From positions 992,001-1,056,000 of the forward strand of contig NC_020541.1 of assembly GCF_000230695.2 (NCBI RefSeq): a DNA stretch of 64,000 nt. The letters run 5' to 3'. The notes under the pieces are model-generated. The model was not told where the DNA came from and searched no databases. It was given only the letters and a program-made list of their open reading frames with translations. The DNA comes from Rhodanobacter denitrificans. Its GTDB lineage: Bacteria; Pseudomonadota; Gammaproteobacteria; Xanthomonadales; Rhodanobacteraceae. The position numbers were made by a program, and so were the translations under genes. How positions within the stretch are numbered: position 1 is the first letter of the stretch; each line of letters starts with the position of its first letter. Positions 18,917-26,871 of this stretch are shown in pieces.

Positions 18917-19405
18917 ATGGCCATTTCGCTGATTGCCGCACTCGACGAAAACTTCGCGATCGGCCGCAAGGGCCAGTTGCCCTGGCACCTGCCCGACGAC
19001 CTGCGCTGGTTCAAGCAGCTGACCACCGGCAAGAACGTGCTGATGGGCTACAACACCGCGCTGTCGATCGGCCGCGCGCTGCCGGACCGGGTCAACCTGG
19101 TGCTGACGCGCCGCCACGAGGCGCCGTACCCGGGGCAGATCACCGTGCGCTCGATCGAGGAGGCGCAGGCGCGCTGCGACAACACCGGCCTGATCGTGAT
19201 CGGCGGCAGCATGGTGTTCGCCGAAGCGCTGCCGCGCGCGCGCCGCATGTACCTCACCTGGGTGGCCGCCGCGATCGACGGCGCCGACGCGTTCTTCCCC
19301 GGCGTGCACTTCAGCGAGTGGACCGAGGTCTCGCGCGTGCACCACAAGGCCGATGCAGAGCACGCCTACGACTTCGACATGGTCGAATACCTGCGCAGCG
19401 CCTGA
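18917..19405 (+). CDS. folA: dihydrofolate reductase
   Basis: 162 residues. It reduces dihydrofolate to tetrahydrofolate with NADPH. Motifs: ISLIAALDENFAIGRKGQLPWHLPDDLRWFK-type N-terminus with the catalytic acidic residue in PDDL, then VLMGYNTALSIGRALP and GLIVIGGSMVFAEALP for cofactor binding. It lies 126 bp after thyA, the classic thyA-folA pairing, and its stop overlaps the NUDIX start (TGATG). Confidence 0.95.
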   Translation: MAISLIAALDENFAIGRKGQLPWHLPDDLRWFKQLTTGKNVLMGYNTALSIGRALPDRVNLVLTRRHEAPYPGQITVRSIEEAQARCDNTGLIVIGGSMVFAEALPRARRMYLTWVAAAIDGADAFFPGVHFSEWTEVSRVHHKADAEHAYDFDMVEYLRSA

Positions 19406-19821
19406 TGCCTGCTTCCGTGTCGTGCGCGGTCATGCACGTGATGGCCGGGCTGCTGCTGGATGCCGACGGCCGCGTGCTGCTGGCGCAGCGTCCGCCCGGC
19501 AAGCATCTGGCCGGGCTGTGGGAGTTTCCCGGCGGCAAGCGCGAACCGGGCGAGGCGCCGGTGGCGGCGCTGGCGCGCGAACTGCGCGAGGAGCTGGGCG
19601 TCACGCTGCAACACGCCGAACCGCTGGTCGCGCTGCCATGGAATTACGGCGAGCGCGAGCTGCTGCTCGATGCCTGGCGGGTCGATGCGTGGGCCGGCGA
19701 GCCGCGCCCGCTGGAAGGGCAGGCGTTGCAATGGCAGTTCCCCAGCCTGGTGGACATGGCGATCCTCACCCCGGCGGATCGGCCGGTCCTGCAAGCCCTG
19801 CTCGACATGCGCGACACCTGA
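19405..19821 (+). CDS. NUDIX hydrolase, MutT-like (8-oxo-dGTP diphosphatase type)
   Basis: 138 residues from ATG 19405, overlapping the folA stop by one base. The NUDIX box is GGKREPGEAPVAALARELRE followed by ELGV. The preamble HVMAGLLLDADGRVLLAQRPPGKHLAGLWEFP is like MutT, which removes 8-oxo-dGTP from the nucleotide pool. E. coli MutT is of similar length. A nucleotide-sanitising role fits its coupling to folA and thyA, but substrate is not certain. Confidence 0.88.
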   Translation: MPASVSCAVMHVMAGLLLDADGRVLLAQRPPGKHLAGLWEFPGGKREPGEAPVAALARELREELGVTLQHAEPLVALPWNYGERELLLDAWRVDAWAGEPRPLEGQALQWQFPSLVDMAILTPADRPVLQALLDMRDT

Positions 19822-19825
19822 CCCT

Positions 19826-20122
19826 GTAGGAGCCCGCTCGCGGGCGATGCTCTAGCTCTAGCTCTAGCTCTAGCTCTAGCTCTAGCTCTAGCTCTAGCTC
19901 TAGCTCTAGCTCTAGCTCTAGCTCTAGCTCTAGCTCTAGCTCTAGCTCTAGCTCTTGCTCTTGCTCTTGCTCTTGCTCTTGCTCTTGCTCTTGCTCTTGC
20001 TCTTGCTCTTGCTCTTGCTCTTGCTCTTGCTCCTGCTTTCGCGCATCCCGAATCCCGGCTTTCAACAGACGAACGTCTGGTCATCCCGGCCTTCAAAGCA
20101 TCGCCCGCCAGCGGGCTCCTAC
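19826..20122. repeat. REP element copy 2, arms split by a large hexanucleotide array
   Basis: The left arm GTAGGAGCCCGCTCGCGGGC with GATGC (19826-19850) and the right arm AGCATCGCCCGC...GGGCTCCTAC (20097-20122) match copies 1 and 3. Their loop, normally about 20 bases, is replaced by a 186-bp microsatellite plus about 60 bp related to a second repeat family (CATCCCGGC...). The right arm runs into coaE and supplies its TAG stop codon. Confidence 0.85.
19851..20036 (+). repeat. hexanucleotide microsatellite (TCTAGC)17 (TCTTGC)13 plus one TCCTGC
   Basis: Seventeen perfect TCTAGC units (19851-19952) are followed by thirteen perfect TCTTGC units (19953-20030) and one TCCTGC. The two blocks differ by one base, suggesting expansion after a point change. 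The array lies between convergent 3' ends (NUDIX gene and coaE), so it should not alter a coding frame. Low-complexity Ala-Arg or Glu-Leu open frames across it are artefacts. Confidence 0.95.
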
Positions 20123-20733
20123 CGGGCGGCCGCCAGGGCCAGGTAGCGCCGATGCAGGTCGGCGACGGCCTGGTCCAGCGCACTTTCGTCGCCGCTGTTC
20201 TCGATCACGTCGTCGGCCACCGCCAGGCGCTCGACGCGGCTGGCCTGGTGCGCCAGCATGCGGCGGGCGAGGGTTTCGTCGATGCCGTCGCGCTCGATCA
20301 GGCGCGCGAGCTGCACCGCTTCGGGAGCGTCGATCAGCAGCACGCGGTCGACCCAGCGATAGTGTTCGATGTTCTCGGCCAGCAGCGGAATCGCCAGCAG
20401 GCAATACGGCCCGCGTTCGGCCAGCGCGCGCTCGTGCAGCCATTGGCGCACGCGCGGGTGGATGATGGCTTCCAGCGTTTTTCGTGCCGTCGGGTCGGCG
20501 AATACGTGACGGCGCATCGCTGCGCGATCCAGCCGGCCCGCATCGTCCAGCACTCCGGCGCCGAACGCGTCGACCACTGCGGCCAGCCCGGGTGTGCCCG
20601 GCTCGATTACCTCGCGGGCGGCCACGTCGGCGTCGTGCACGTGCGCGCCCAGCGCCTCGAAGCGCCGCGTCACCGCCGTCTTGCCGGCGGCCACGCCACC
20701 GGTCAGGGCAATCACCAGCGCGCGTGGCCGCAT
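20119..20733 (-). CDS. coaE: dephospho-CoA kinase
   Basis: 204 residues. It phosphorylates dephospho-CoA, the last step of CoA synthesis. The P-loop is LTGGVAAGKTAV at the N-terminus. Other family motifs are DADVAAREVIEPG, HPRVRQWL and IPLLAENIEHYRWVDRVLLID. ATG 20733 lies two bases after the pilD stop, so the gene is the distal member of the pilus operon, an arrangement common in gammaproteobacteria. The stop codon TAG is contributed by the REP arm, so the last residues may differ from relatives. Confidence 0.95.
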   Translation of the reverse strand: MRPRALVIALTGGVAAGKTAVTRRFEALGAHVHDADVAAREVIEPGTPGLAAVVDAFGAGVLDDAGRLDRAAMRRHVFADPTARKTLEAIIHPRVRQWLHERALAERGPYCLLAIPLLAENIEHYRWVDRVLLIDAPEAVQLARLIERDGIDETLARRMLAHQASRVERLAVADDVIENSGDESALDQAVADLHRRYLALAAAR

Positions 20734-20735
20734 GC

Positions 20736-21593
20736 TCACCGCAGGCCGGTCAATTGCATGTAACCCTGCAGCAGGTCCGCGCCGGCCACGAACCAGACCC
20801 AGCCGGCGGCGGCGATGAACGGGCCGAACGGCATCGGAATCTCGCGCTGATGCTTGCGCAGCGCGATCAGGGTGCCGCCGACCAGCGCGCCGATCAGCGA
20901 CGACAGCAGGATGACCGGCAGCAGCGCCACCGGCCCCATCCATGCGCCCAACGCGGCGAGCAGCTTGAAATCGCCGTGGCCCATGCCTTCCTTGCCGGTG
21001 AGCAGCTTGAACGCCCAGTACACGCTCCACAGGCTGAGGTAGCCGATCGCGGCGGCCAGGATCGACGCCGGCGCGGTGACGAACATCGGCAGCAGCGACA
21101 GCAGCAGGCCCAACCACAGCAGCGGCAGGGTGAGCTGGTCGGGCAACAACTGGGTGCGGAAGTCGATGCCGGACAGCGCGATCAGCGTCCAGGTCAGCGC
21201 CAGCCCCGCCAGCGCCGCCCATGACGGCCCGAATTTCCACACGATCACCACGCTCAGCACGCCGCTGAGCAGTTCCACCAACGGGTACTGGATCGAAATC
21301 TCCGCCCGGCAGTAGCGGCAGCGCCCGCGCAGCAGCAGCCAGCCAAGCAGCGGAATGTTGTCCAGCGCTGACAACGGGTGCTTGCAGTGCGGGCAATGCG
21401 ACGGCTCGCGCACGATGCCCGGCGGCAGCGGCACGGCGTCAGCCTGGAGCTCCAGCACATCCCACGCCTCCTGCCGCCACGCTGCCGCCATGCGCGCTGG
21501 CAGGCGCAGGATCACCACGTTGAGAAAGCTGCCCACCAGCAGGCCGAGCACACCGGCCAGGGCGATCCACAGGGCAAGGGGAAGTTCGGGCAT
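20736..21593 (-). CDS. pilD: prepilin peptidase / N-methyltransferase
   Basis: 285 residues. It cleaves the leader of type IV prepilins at the Gly-Phe junction and N-methylates the new terminus. The N-terminal cytoplasmic loop has the paired CPHC and CRYC zinc motifs. The catalytic aspartates of the aspartyl protease lie in GIDFRTQLLPD and in GMGHGDFKLLAALG. Eight hydrophobic helices are visible. Substrates are available in this window (pilins at 39.3-40.5 kb). It is upstream of coaE and downstream of the DUF559 gene. Confidence 0.95.
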   Translation of the reverse strand: MPELPLALWIALAGVLGLLVGSFLNVVILRLPARMAAAWRQEAWDVLELQADAVPLPPGIVREPSHCPHCKHPLSALDNIPLLGWLLLRGRCRYCRAEISIQYPLVELLSGVLSVVIVWKFGPSWAALAGLALTWTLIALSGIDFRTQLLPDQLTLPLLWLGLLLSLLPMFVTAPASILAAAIGYLSLWSVYWAFKLLTGKEGMGHGDFKLLAALGAWMGPVALLPVILLSSLIGALVGGTLIALRKHQREIPMPFGPFIAAAGWVWFVAGADLLQGYMQLTGLR

Positions 21594-21607
21594 GCGTCGG
21601 CCTTGCT

Positions 21608-22027
21608 CTAAAGCCCCTCTCCCGTCGGCGACCCATAGGGAGTCCCCTTGCGGGTGAGAGTGGTGGGGGAGATGGTGCGGTGCCGAGCGAAATTCAAGAT
21701 CGCCTCAAGCACTGCTCCGGTTTCCTGCAATACCTGATTGTCCCAGAATCTCAGCACAAACAGGCCCTGGCGCTGCAGTGCCTGTGTACGGATCGAGTCG
21801 CTTTGCTCATCGTGCTGTGAACCGTCCAGCTCGATGACCAACTTGAGCTCATCGCAGTAATAGTCCGCGACGTAGGGCGGCATGGGATGTTGGCGGCGGA
21901 ACTTGAGTCCATCCAGGCGCCGGGCACGCAGGTGGTACCACAGCTCGTGCTCTGCGTCGGTGCCGGAGGTTCGCAGCGACTTCGCCGTATTGAGCGTGTG
22001 AGTGGGTAGCGGTGGCTTGGGGTTCAT
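21608..22027 (-). CDS. DUF559 (Vsr-like endonuclease fold) protein
   Basis: 139 residues from ATG 22027. The core reads NTAKSLRTSGTDAEHELWYHLRARRL, then FRRQHPMPPYVADYYCDELKLVIELDGSQHDEQ and LRFWDNQVL: the DUF559 pattern with a PD-(D/E)xK-like VADYYC...LVIELDG centre. Such proteins look like very-short-patch endonucleases but are functionally unproven. The gene interrupts the usual pilC-pilD adjacency, and both flanks carry CCCCTCTCCC-type repeats in inverted orientation. Its last residues (LTRKGTPYGSPTGEG) are coded by the left repeat, suggesting the unit arrived as a package. Confidence 0.82.
   Translation of the reverse strand: MNPKPPLPTHTLNTAKSLRTSGTDAEHELWYHLRARRLDGLKFRRQHPMPPYVADYYCDELKLVIELDGSQHDEQSDSIRTQALQRQGLFVLRFWDNQVLQETGAVLEAILNFARHRTISPTTLTRKGTPYGSPTGEGL
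21611..21670. repeat. left inverted flank of the DUF559 gene
   Basis: Read leftward it is CCCCCACCACTCTC ... GGGAGAGGGGCTTT, an imperfect hairpin that matches the right flank (22046-22079) in opposite orientation. It codes for the C-terminus of the DUF559 protein. Confidence 0.75.
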
Positions 22028-22045
22028 CGCTCGATCGTACCCTTT

Positions 22046-22133
22046 CCCCCACCCCTCTCCCGAGGGGAGAGGGGCTCCAAAGCAGGTGCGGGTTTTCTGA
22101 AAGCCCCTCTCCCTTAGGGAGAGGGTGCGGGGT
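22046..22133. repeat. right inverted flank of the DUF559 gene (two hairpins)
   Basis: A near-perfect hairpin CCCCTCTCCC GA GGGGAGAGGGG (with CCCCCA before it) at 22046-22079 is followed by a second hairpin GCCCCTCTCCCTTAGGGAGAGGG at 22102-22126. The second lies 42 bp after the pilC stop codon. Confidence 0.8.
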
Positions 22134-22175
22134 TGCCGCGATGCTCGATTCCCCAAGCATCAGCAACGTCAGGAA

Positions 22176-23447
22176 TCAGAACGTGCCGGCGAGCTTGAAG
22201 ATCGGCAGGTACAGCGCGATCACCATGCCACCGACCAGGGTACCCAGCACCACCATGATGATCGGTTCGAGCAACGTGGACAGGGTGTCGACCGCGTTGC
22301 TGACTTCTTCCTCGTAGAACTCGGCAACCTTGAACAGCATGTTGTCCAGCGAGCCGGATTCTTCGCCGATCGCGGTCATCTGCACCACCATGTTCGGGAA
22401 CAGCCCGGTCTGCTTCATCGCCAGCTGCAGCTGGTGGCCGACCGAGATGTCCTCGCGCATCTGCTTCACGGCATCGCTGTAGACCACGCTGCCGGTGGCG
22501 CCGGCCACCGCGTCCAGCGCCTCGACCAGCGGCACGCCGGCGCGGAACGTCACGCCCAAGGTGCGGGCGAAGCGGGCGATCGCCGAGTTGCGCACGATAT
22601 TGCCCATCACCGGCATCTTCAGCGCCATGCGGTCGAGGAAGTGGGCGAACTTCACCGAGCGCTTCTTGGCGATGATCAGCGCGGCGACGCCGCCCACGGT
22701 CACGCCGATCACCACCCACCAGTAGCTCTGCATGAACTCCGACGCGGTCACCAGCAACTGGGTCGGCGCCGGCAGCTGCGCGCCGGCATCCTGGAAGGTC
22801 TTGGCGAACACCGGCACCACGAACAACAGCATGATCAGGCAGACCAGGAACACCACCACCAGCACCATCATCGGGTAGAACAGCGCCTTCTTGATCTTCT
22901 TCTTGATCGCTTCCGTGCGCTCCTTGTAGGTCGCCACGGTGTCCAGCACGGTATCCAGCACGCCGGAGGTCTCGCCGGCGTGCACCAGGTTGCAATACAG
23001 CTCGTCGAACTGCACCGGGTAGCGCGCCAGCGCCTCGTGCAGCGCCGCGCCGCCCTCGATGTTCTGCTTCACGTCGAGCAGGATGTTCTTGAAACGGATG
23101 TTCTTCTGGCCGTCGGCGATGATGTCGAAGGACTGCACCATCGGCACGCCCGACGCCATCATGGTGGCGATCTGGCGGCTGAACACGGCCACGTCGCCCG
23201 GCTTGACCGTGCTGCCGGTGGCGCCGAACAGCGGCTTGGCACGCTCGCGCACGGTCTGCGGGTTCATGCCCTGGCGGCGCAGTTCGGCCTTGACCAGCGA
23301 GGCGTTCTTCGCCGGCATGTCGCCTTTCATGCGCTTGCCGCGCTTGTCCAGCGCAATCCACTCGTAGGTGGTCAGCTTGCTGACTTCGGCGCGCTGGGCC
23401 CCGAGCTCGCGCGCCTTGTTGATGTTCGTTGCGGTAGCCGTGGCCAT
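22176..23447 (-). CDS. pilC: type IV pilus inner-membrane platform protein
   Basis: 423 residues. PilC/GspF proteins form the inner-membrane platform on which PilB drives pilin assembly. Two GspF domains are visible: VFSRQIATMMASGVPMVQSFDII early and FARTLGVTFRAGVPLVEALDAV later, each ending in hydrophobic helices (VLVVVFLVCLIMLLFVVPVF, IIMVVLGTLVGGMVIALYLPIF). I place the start at ATG 23447 because GGAAG lies six bases upstream; an ATG two codons earlier (23453) is too close to the same site. Downstream of pilB by about 140 bp in the same direction. Confidence 0.94.
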   Translation of the reverse strand: MATATATNINKARELGAQRAEVSKLTTYEWIALDKRGKRMKGDMPAKNASLVKAELRRQGMNPQTVRERAKPLFGATGSTVKPGDVAVFSRQIATMMASGVPMVQSFDIIADGQKNIRFKNILLDVKQNIEGGAALHEALARYPVQFDELYCNLVHAGETSGVLDTVLDTVATYKERTEAIKKKIKKALFYPMMVLVVVFLVCLIMLLFVVPVFAKTFQDAGAQLPAPTQLLVTASEFMQSYWWVVIGVTVGGVAALIIAKKRSVKFAHFLDRMALKMPVMGNIVRNSAIARFARTLGVTFRAGVPLVEALDAVAGATGSVVYSDAVKQMREDISVGHQLQLAMKQTGLFPNMVVQMTAIGEESGSLDNMLFKVAEFYEEEVSNAVDTLSTLLEPIIMVVLGTLVGGMVIALYLPIFKLAGTF

Positions 23448-23589
23448 GCGCATCTTCCCCCAGTGGACCAGTCCCGGAGCCGCCCTATGCGGGCGGCAGA
23501 CAGTATTTGTGCAGCTTATGCCATTTTTGCGGCGTCAAACCGTGGCGTCGGACGCAAGTTCGGTGCAAAAGGGATCCCATATCCGCCGC

Positions 23590-25314
23590 TCATTCCTTGG
23601 TGACGCGGTCGATCTCGGTCAGGCTGGTCAGCCCCTGCTTCACCTTCAGCAGGGCCGACGCGCGCAGGTCGTTGATGCCGGCGGCCTTGGCCACCTCGGC
23701 GATCTGCAGTGCATTGCCACCTTGCAGGATGATCTTCTGGATATCCTCCAGCATCGGCATTACCTGATAGATACCCACGCGACCCTTGTAACCCTCGTTG
23801 CAGCTGTCGCAGCCGACGGCCTCGTAGATGGTCAGCCCCGCGTCGATGTCGGCCTGGGTGAAGCCGGCGTCCAGCAGCACCTTGGGCGGCAGCTCGATCG
23901 GCTTCTTGCAGTCGTGCAGGCGCCGCGCCAGGCGCTGGGCGATGATCAGGGTCACCGACGAGGTGATGTTGTACGGCGCGATGCCCATGTTCATCAGGCG
24001 CGAGATGGTCTGCGCCGCGTCGTTGGTGTGCAGGGTGGACAGCACCATGTGACCGGTCTGCGCCGCCTTGATCGCGATCTCGGCGGTCTCCAAGTCGCGG
24101 ATCTCGCCGACCATGATCACGTCCGGGTCCTGGCGCAGGAACGAGCGCAGCGCGCTGGCAAAGGTCATGCCGCGCTTCACGTTCTGCTGCACCTGGTTGA
24201 TGCCCTCGACACGGATTTCCACCGGGTCTTCCACCGTCGAGATGTTGCGCTCGGCGGTGTTGAGCATGTTCAGGCCGGTGTACAGCGACACCGTCTTACC
24301 CGAGCCGGTGGGGCCGGTGACCAGCACCATGCCGTACGGCTTGTGGATCGCATCGACGTAGAGCTTCTGCTGGTTCGGCTCGTAGCCCAGCTTCTCGATG
24401 CCGATGCGGGCCGAGGAGCCGTCCAGGATGCGCAGCACGATCTTCTCGCCGAACAGCGTCGGCAGCGTGCTCACGCGGAAGTCGACCGCGCGGGTCTTGG
24501 ACAGGTTGAGCTTGATGCGGCCATCCTGCGGCACGCGCTTCTCGGCGATGTCCAGCTGGGCCATCACCTTGATGCGCGAGGAGATGCGGTTGGCCATCTT
24601 CATCGGCGGGCTGGCCACCGCCTTCAGCATGCCGTCCATGCGCAGGCGCACGCGGTACTGCGTCTCGAACGGCTCGAAATGGATGTCCGAGGCGCCGCGG
24701 CGGATCGCGTCGACCAGGATCTTGTTGACGAACTTCACCACCGGCGCGTCGTCGTTCGCATTCGCGTCGACGCCGCTGCTCGACTCGCCCTCGTCGTCGC
24801 CGCCCTCGATGTCCAGCTCGTCGAGGTCGCCGCCGCCCATGTCGGGCATGGTGTTGCGCATGTTGTTGAGCAGGCTCTCGATCACCCGCTGCAGCGAGCC
24901 ACGCTCCACCAGGATCGGCTCCACCATGCAGTTGGAGTGGAACTTGATCTCGTCCAGCGCATGCGACTGCATCGGGTCGGCGATGCCCACGTACAGCCGC
25001 TTGCCGCGGCGGAACAGCGGCAGCGCCTGGTGCTTGGTGATCAGCGCCTCGCTGATCAGGTCCAGCGGCATCGTGGCCGGGTTCAGCGTGGCCACGTCCA
25101 TCATCGGCATGCCGAATTCGGCCGAGGCGATCCGGGTCAGCTCGGCGCTGTCGACCAGGCTGCGGTCCAGCAGCCAGGCGCCCAGCGTGGCCTTCTGCTG
25201 GCTGCTGTCGACCATGGCCTTGCGGACCACGTCCTCGGGCATTACCCCTTCAGATACCAACCGGCGGGCCATGCCGGACAAGCCCGCGAGCGACGGCTGT
25301 AATTGAGATGACAT
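23590..25314 (-). CDS. pilB: type IV pilus extension ATPase
   Basis: 574 residues, full length for PilB. The N-terminal MshE-like domain is followed by the GspE/PilT ATPase core: Walker A GPTGSGKT at residues 334-341, Asp and His boxes (ISTVEDPVEIRVEGI; GHMVLSTLHTND), Walker B region DPDVIMVGEIRDLETAEIA, and a Cys cluster of the zinc-binding type (HDCKKPI ... GCDSCNEGYKGR). It polymerises the pilins encoded at 39.3-40.5 kb. The 630-bp upstream region contains tandem repeats rather than pilA, the more usual neighbour. Confidence 0.96.
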   Translation of the reverse strand: MSSQLQPSLAGLSGMARRLVSEGVMPEDVVRKAMVDSSQQKATLGAWLLDRSLVDSAELTRIASAEFGMPMMDVATLNPATMPLDLISEALITKHQALPLFRRGKRLYVGIADPMQSHALDEIKFHSNCMVEPILVERGSLQRVIESLLNNMRNTMPDMGGGDLDELDIEGGDDEGESSSGVDANANDDAPVVKFVNKILVDAIRRGASDIHFEPFETQYRVRLRMDGMLKAVASPPMKMANRISSRIKVMAQLDIAEKRVPQDGRIKLNLSKTRAVDFRVSTLPTLFGEKIVLRILDGSSARIGIEKLGYEPNQQKLYVDAIHKPYGMVLVTGPTGSGKTVSLYTGLNMLNTAERNISTVEDPVEIRVEGINQVQQNVKRGMTFASALRSFLRQDPDVIMVGEIRDLETAEIAIKAAQTGHMVLSTLHTNDAAQTISRLMNMGIAPYNITSSVTLIIAQRLARRLHDCKKPIELPPKVLLDAGFTQADIDAGLTIYEAVGCDSCNEGYKGRVGIYQVMPMLEDIQKIILQGGNALQIAEVAKAAGINDLRASALLKVKQGLTSLTEIDRVTKE

Positions 25315-25513
25315 AACCTACTCGACCTTGCCCCTGTATGTTGTTGAATCTACCGCAGTCCGGCGCGCAGGTCACCCATCGTTGGTGGGCAGGGCCGCAC
25401 AGGTTGACGCAGTGCGCAAACCCACCTCGCGGACCCGCTTGCCATATCGGTCAAGACATCCCGCACGGCCCCTCTCCGTTTGAGCCAGGGACACCAAGCC
25501 GGGCCCTCCCTGC

Positions 25514-25648
25514 GCAGGAACCCCATATCCGGTCCCTCCCCCTGCGTGCAGGAACTCCATATCCGGTCCCTCCCCTGCGTGCAGGAACTCCATATCTGGT
25601 CCCTCCCCCTGCTTGCAGGAACTCCATATCTGGTCCCTCCCCCTGCTT
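25514..25648. repeat. tandem repeat, four units of 33-34 bp, upstream of pilB
   Basis: Four head-to-tail units beginning GCAGGAACTCCATATC and ending CTCCCCCTGCTT or CCTGCGT start at 25514, 25548, 25581 and 25615. The run leads into GCAGGGGGAGGCCAGGAGGGGGT, which is a diverged form of the 137-bp minisatellite unit at 42.9-44.1 kb. The rest of 25315-25890 holds no credible gene. Confidence 0.88.
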
Positions 25649-25890
25649 GCAGGGGGAGGCCAGGAGGGGGTAAAGCTCTTGATCTCTCGTCCGGACGCAA
25701 CCCCACCAACCCTCCCCAGCGACCATGGGAAGTCCTTTGAAGGGCGAGCAGGGGAGGAAGCAGCGGGTAGAGCGAGCGCTGCCCGCCGCTCTCGCCGGAA
25801 TGGTGTTGCCGACAAGGCAATCACTAGGCCCGGTTCCTGGGTGATCCGCGCATCTGCACGGTGCAAGCACGGCCGATGCGCCCGGCTACC

Positions 25891-25929
25891 TTGATCGCGC
25901 ATCTCTAGCTCCTTACAATGATATAAGGA
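25891..25929 (+). promoter_or_regulatory. vapBC promoter with overlapping palindromic operator
   Basis: A -35 box TTGATC (25891-25896) and a -10 box TACAAT (25914-25919) are 17 bp apart. The inverted repeat TCCTTA (25910-25915) / TAAGGA (25924-25929) overlaps the -10, where an antitoxin or toxin-antitoxin complex would block transcription. AAGGAG precedes the vapB start. Autoregulation is inferred from the family. Confidence 0.7.
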
Positions 25930-25946
25930 ACTCGAAGGAGAAGGCC

Positions 25947-26189
25947 ATGACCACCGCCAGCGTCACCAGCAAGGGCCAGATCACGATTCCGGTTGCCGTG
26001 CGTGAGGCCATGCATGTGCGTGCGGGGGATCGGGTGGAATTTGTGGAAATCGAGCCGGGCCGGTATGAGTTCATCGCCGCCACGCGCCCTGTGACCGCAC
26101 TCAAGGGCATGTTCGGCAAAGCGTCCAAACCTGTGTCGATCGAGCAGATGAACGCCGCGATCGCCGCGGCGGGTGCGGCGGCGAAATGA
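25947..26189 (+). CDS. vapB: AbrB/SpoVT-type antitoxin (VapB-like)
   Basis: 80 residues. The first 45 form a swapped-hairpin AbrB domain (ASVTSKGQITIPVAVREAM, AGDRVEFVEIEPGRYEFIA), which binds the operator DNA as a dimer. The C-terminal 30 residues (LKGMFGKASKPVSIEQMNAAI) are the usual toxin-binding tail. The stop overlaps the toxin start (ATGA). ATG 25947 has AGGAG eight bases upstream. Confidence 0.9.
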   Translation: MTTASVTSKGQITIPVAVREAMHVRAGDRVEFVEIEPGRYEFIAATRPVTALKGMFGKASKPVSIEQMNAAIAAAGAAAK

Positions 26190-26581
26190 TCGGCCTGGAT
26201 ACCAATGTCCTGGTGCGTTACATCATGCAGGACGATACGGCGCAGTCGGCCAAGGCCTCGGCCTTGCTCGACGCGTTGACCGTCGAGGCGCCGGGCTGGA
26301 TTTCGATCGTATCCTTGATCGAATTGGCCTGGGTGTTGGGCACGGCGTATGGCCTCGACCGCGCGCAGCTCACCGAAGCACTGGAAGCCCTGCTACGCAC
26401 CAAGGAGTTGATAGTGGAGCGTGCGGAGGTCGTCTGGAAAGCAGTGCGCGTTTACCGCAACTCCAAGGCAGATTTTGCCGACTGCCTGATCGCATGCACC
26501 GCTACGTCCGCCGGCTGCGAACACACCATGACGTTTGACCGCGGTGCCGCCAAACATGCCGGCATGAGCCTGATCACCTGA
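26186..26581 (+). CDS. vapC: PIN-domain RNase toxin (VapC-like)
   Basis: 131 residues. The PIN active site is complete: Asp5 (MIGLDTNVLVRY), Glu46 (VSLIELAWVL), Asp96 and Asp99 (KADFADCLIA), with a further acidic residue in TFDRGAAKHAG. VapC toxins are Mg-dependent RNases held inactive by VapB, often cleaving tRNA or rRNA. The 4-bp overlap with vapB couples expression. The integrity of all acidic residues suggests a working toxin. Confidence 0.92.
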   Translation: MIGLDTNVLVRYIMQDDTAQSAKASALLDALTVEAPGWISIVSLIELAWVLGTAYGLDRAQLTEALEALLRTKELIVERAEVVWKAVRVYRNSKADFADCLIACTATSAGCEHTMTFDRGAAKHAGMSLIT

Positions 26582-26631
26582 CGTCTGGCCGGATTGCCTG
26601 ACGGGCACCTCGAATAACTCGGTTTTTGTTC

Positions 26632-26716
26632 GTCATCCCGGCGAAAGCTGGGATTCAGCGACTCCAAGCCCTTGAACAGCCAAGGCACTGGATTCCAACT
26701 TTCGTTGGAATGACGG
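26632..26716. repeat. palindromic repeat, family B (GTCATCCCGGCGAAAGC type)
   Basis: An outer inverted pair, GTCATCCCGGCGAAAGCTGG and the partner CCAACTTTCGTTGGAATGAC, encloses about 45 bases. Related sequence occurs at 28273-28303 (inside a gene), 20045-20095 and 63452-63557. It occupies much of the gap between vapC and the glycan island; the rest of 26582-26871 shows nothing else. Confidence 0.78.
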
Positions 26717-26871
26717 ACGTTCGAGGGTTTTCGAAGTTACTTGACGCGATAGGGCAGGCGCCCCGCTGCCCAGCCACCGCGCTGGATGAAGCCCTCAAAA
26801 AACCCAACCCCTTCTGCAACCTGCGCCCGGCCTTCACGCTATGATCCCCGCTCCACCCGGGGAGCCGCCTG

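Noticed and set aside
19644..20183. Ala-Arg and Glu-Leu repeat proteins across the microsatellite
   Set aside because: Pure translation of hexanucleotide repeats; all frames are open by composition and no start has a ribosome site.
21608..22156. Longer DUF559 start at 22156
   Set aside because: The extra 43 residues are the translated hairpin repeats; ATG 22027 begins just before the conserved core.
25315..25902. Several overlapping ORFs upstream of vapB
   Set aside because: They run through the 34-bp tandem repeats in all frames and have no ribosome sites or recognisable domains.
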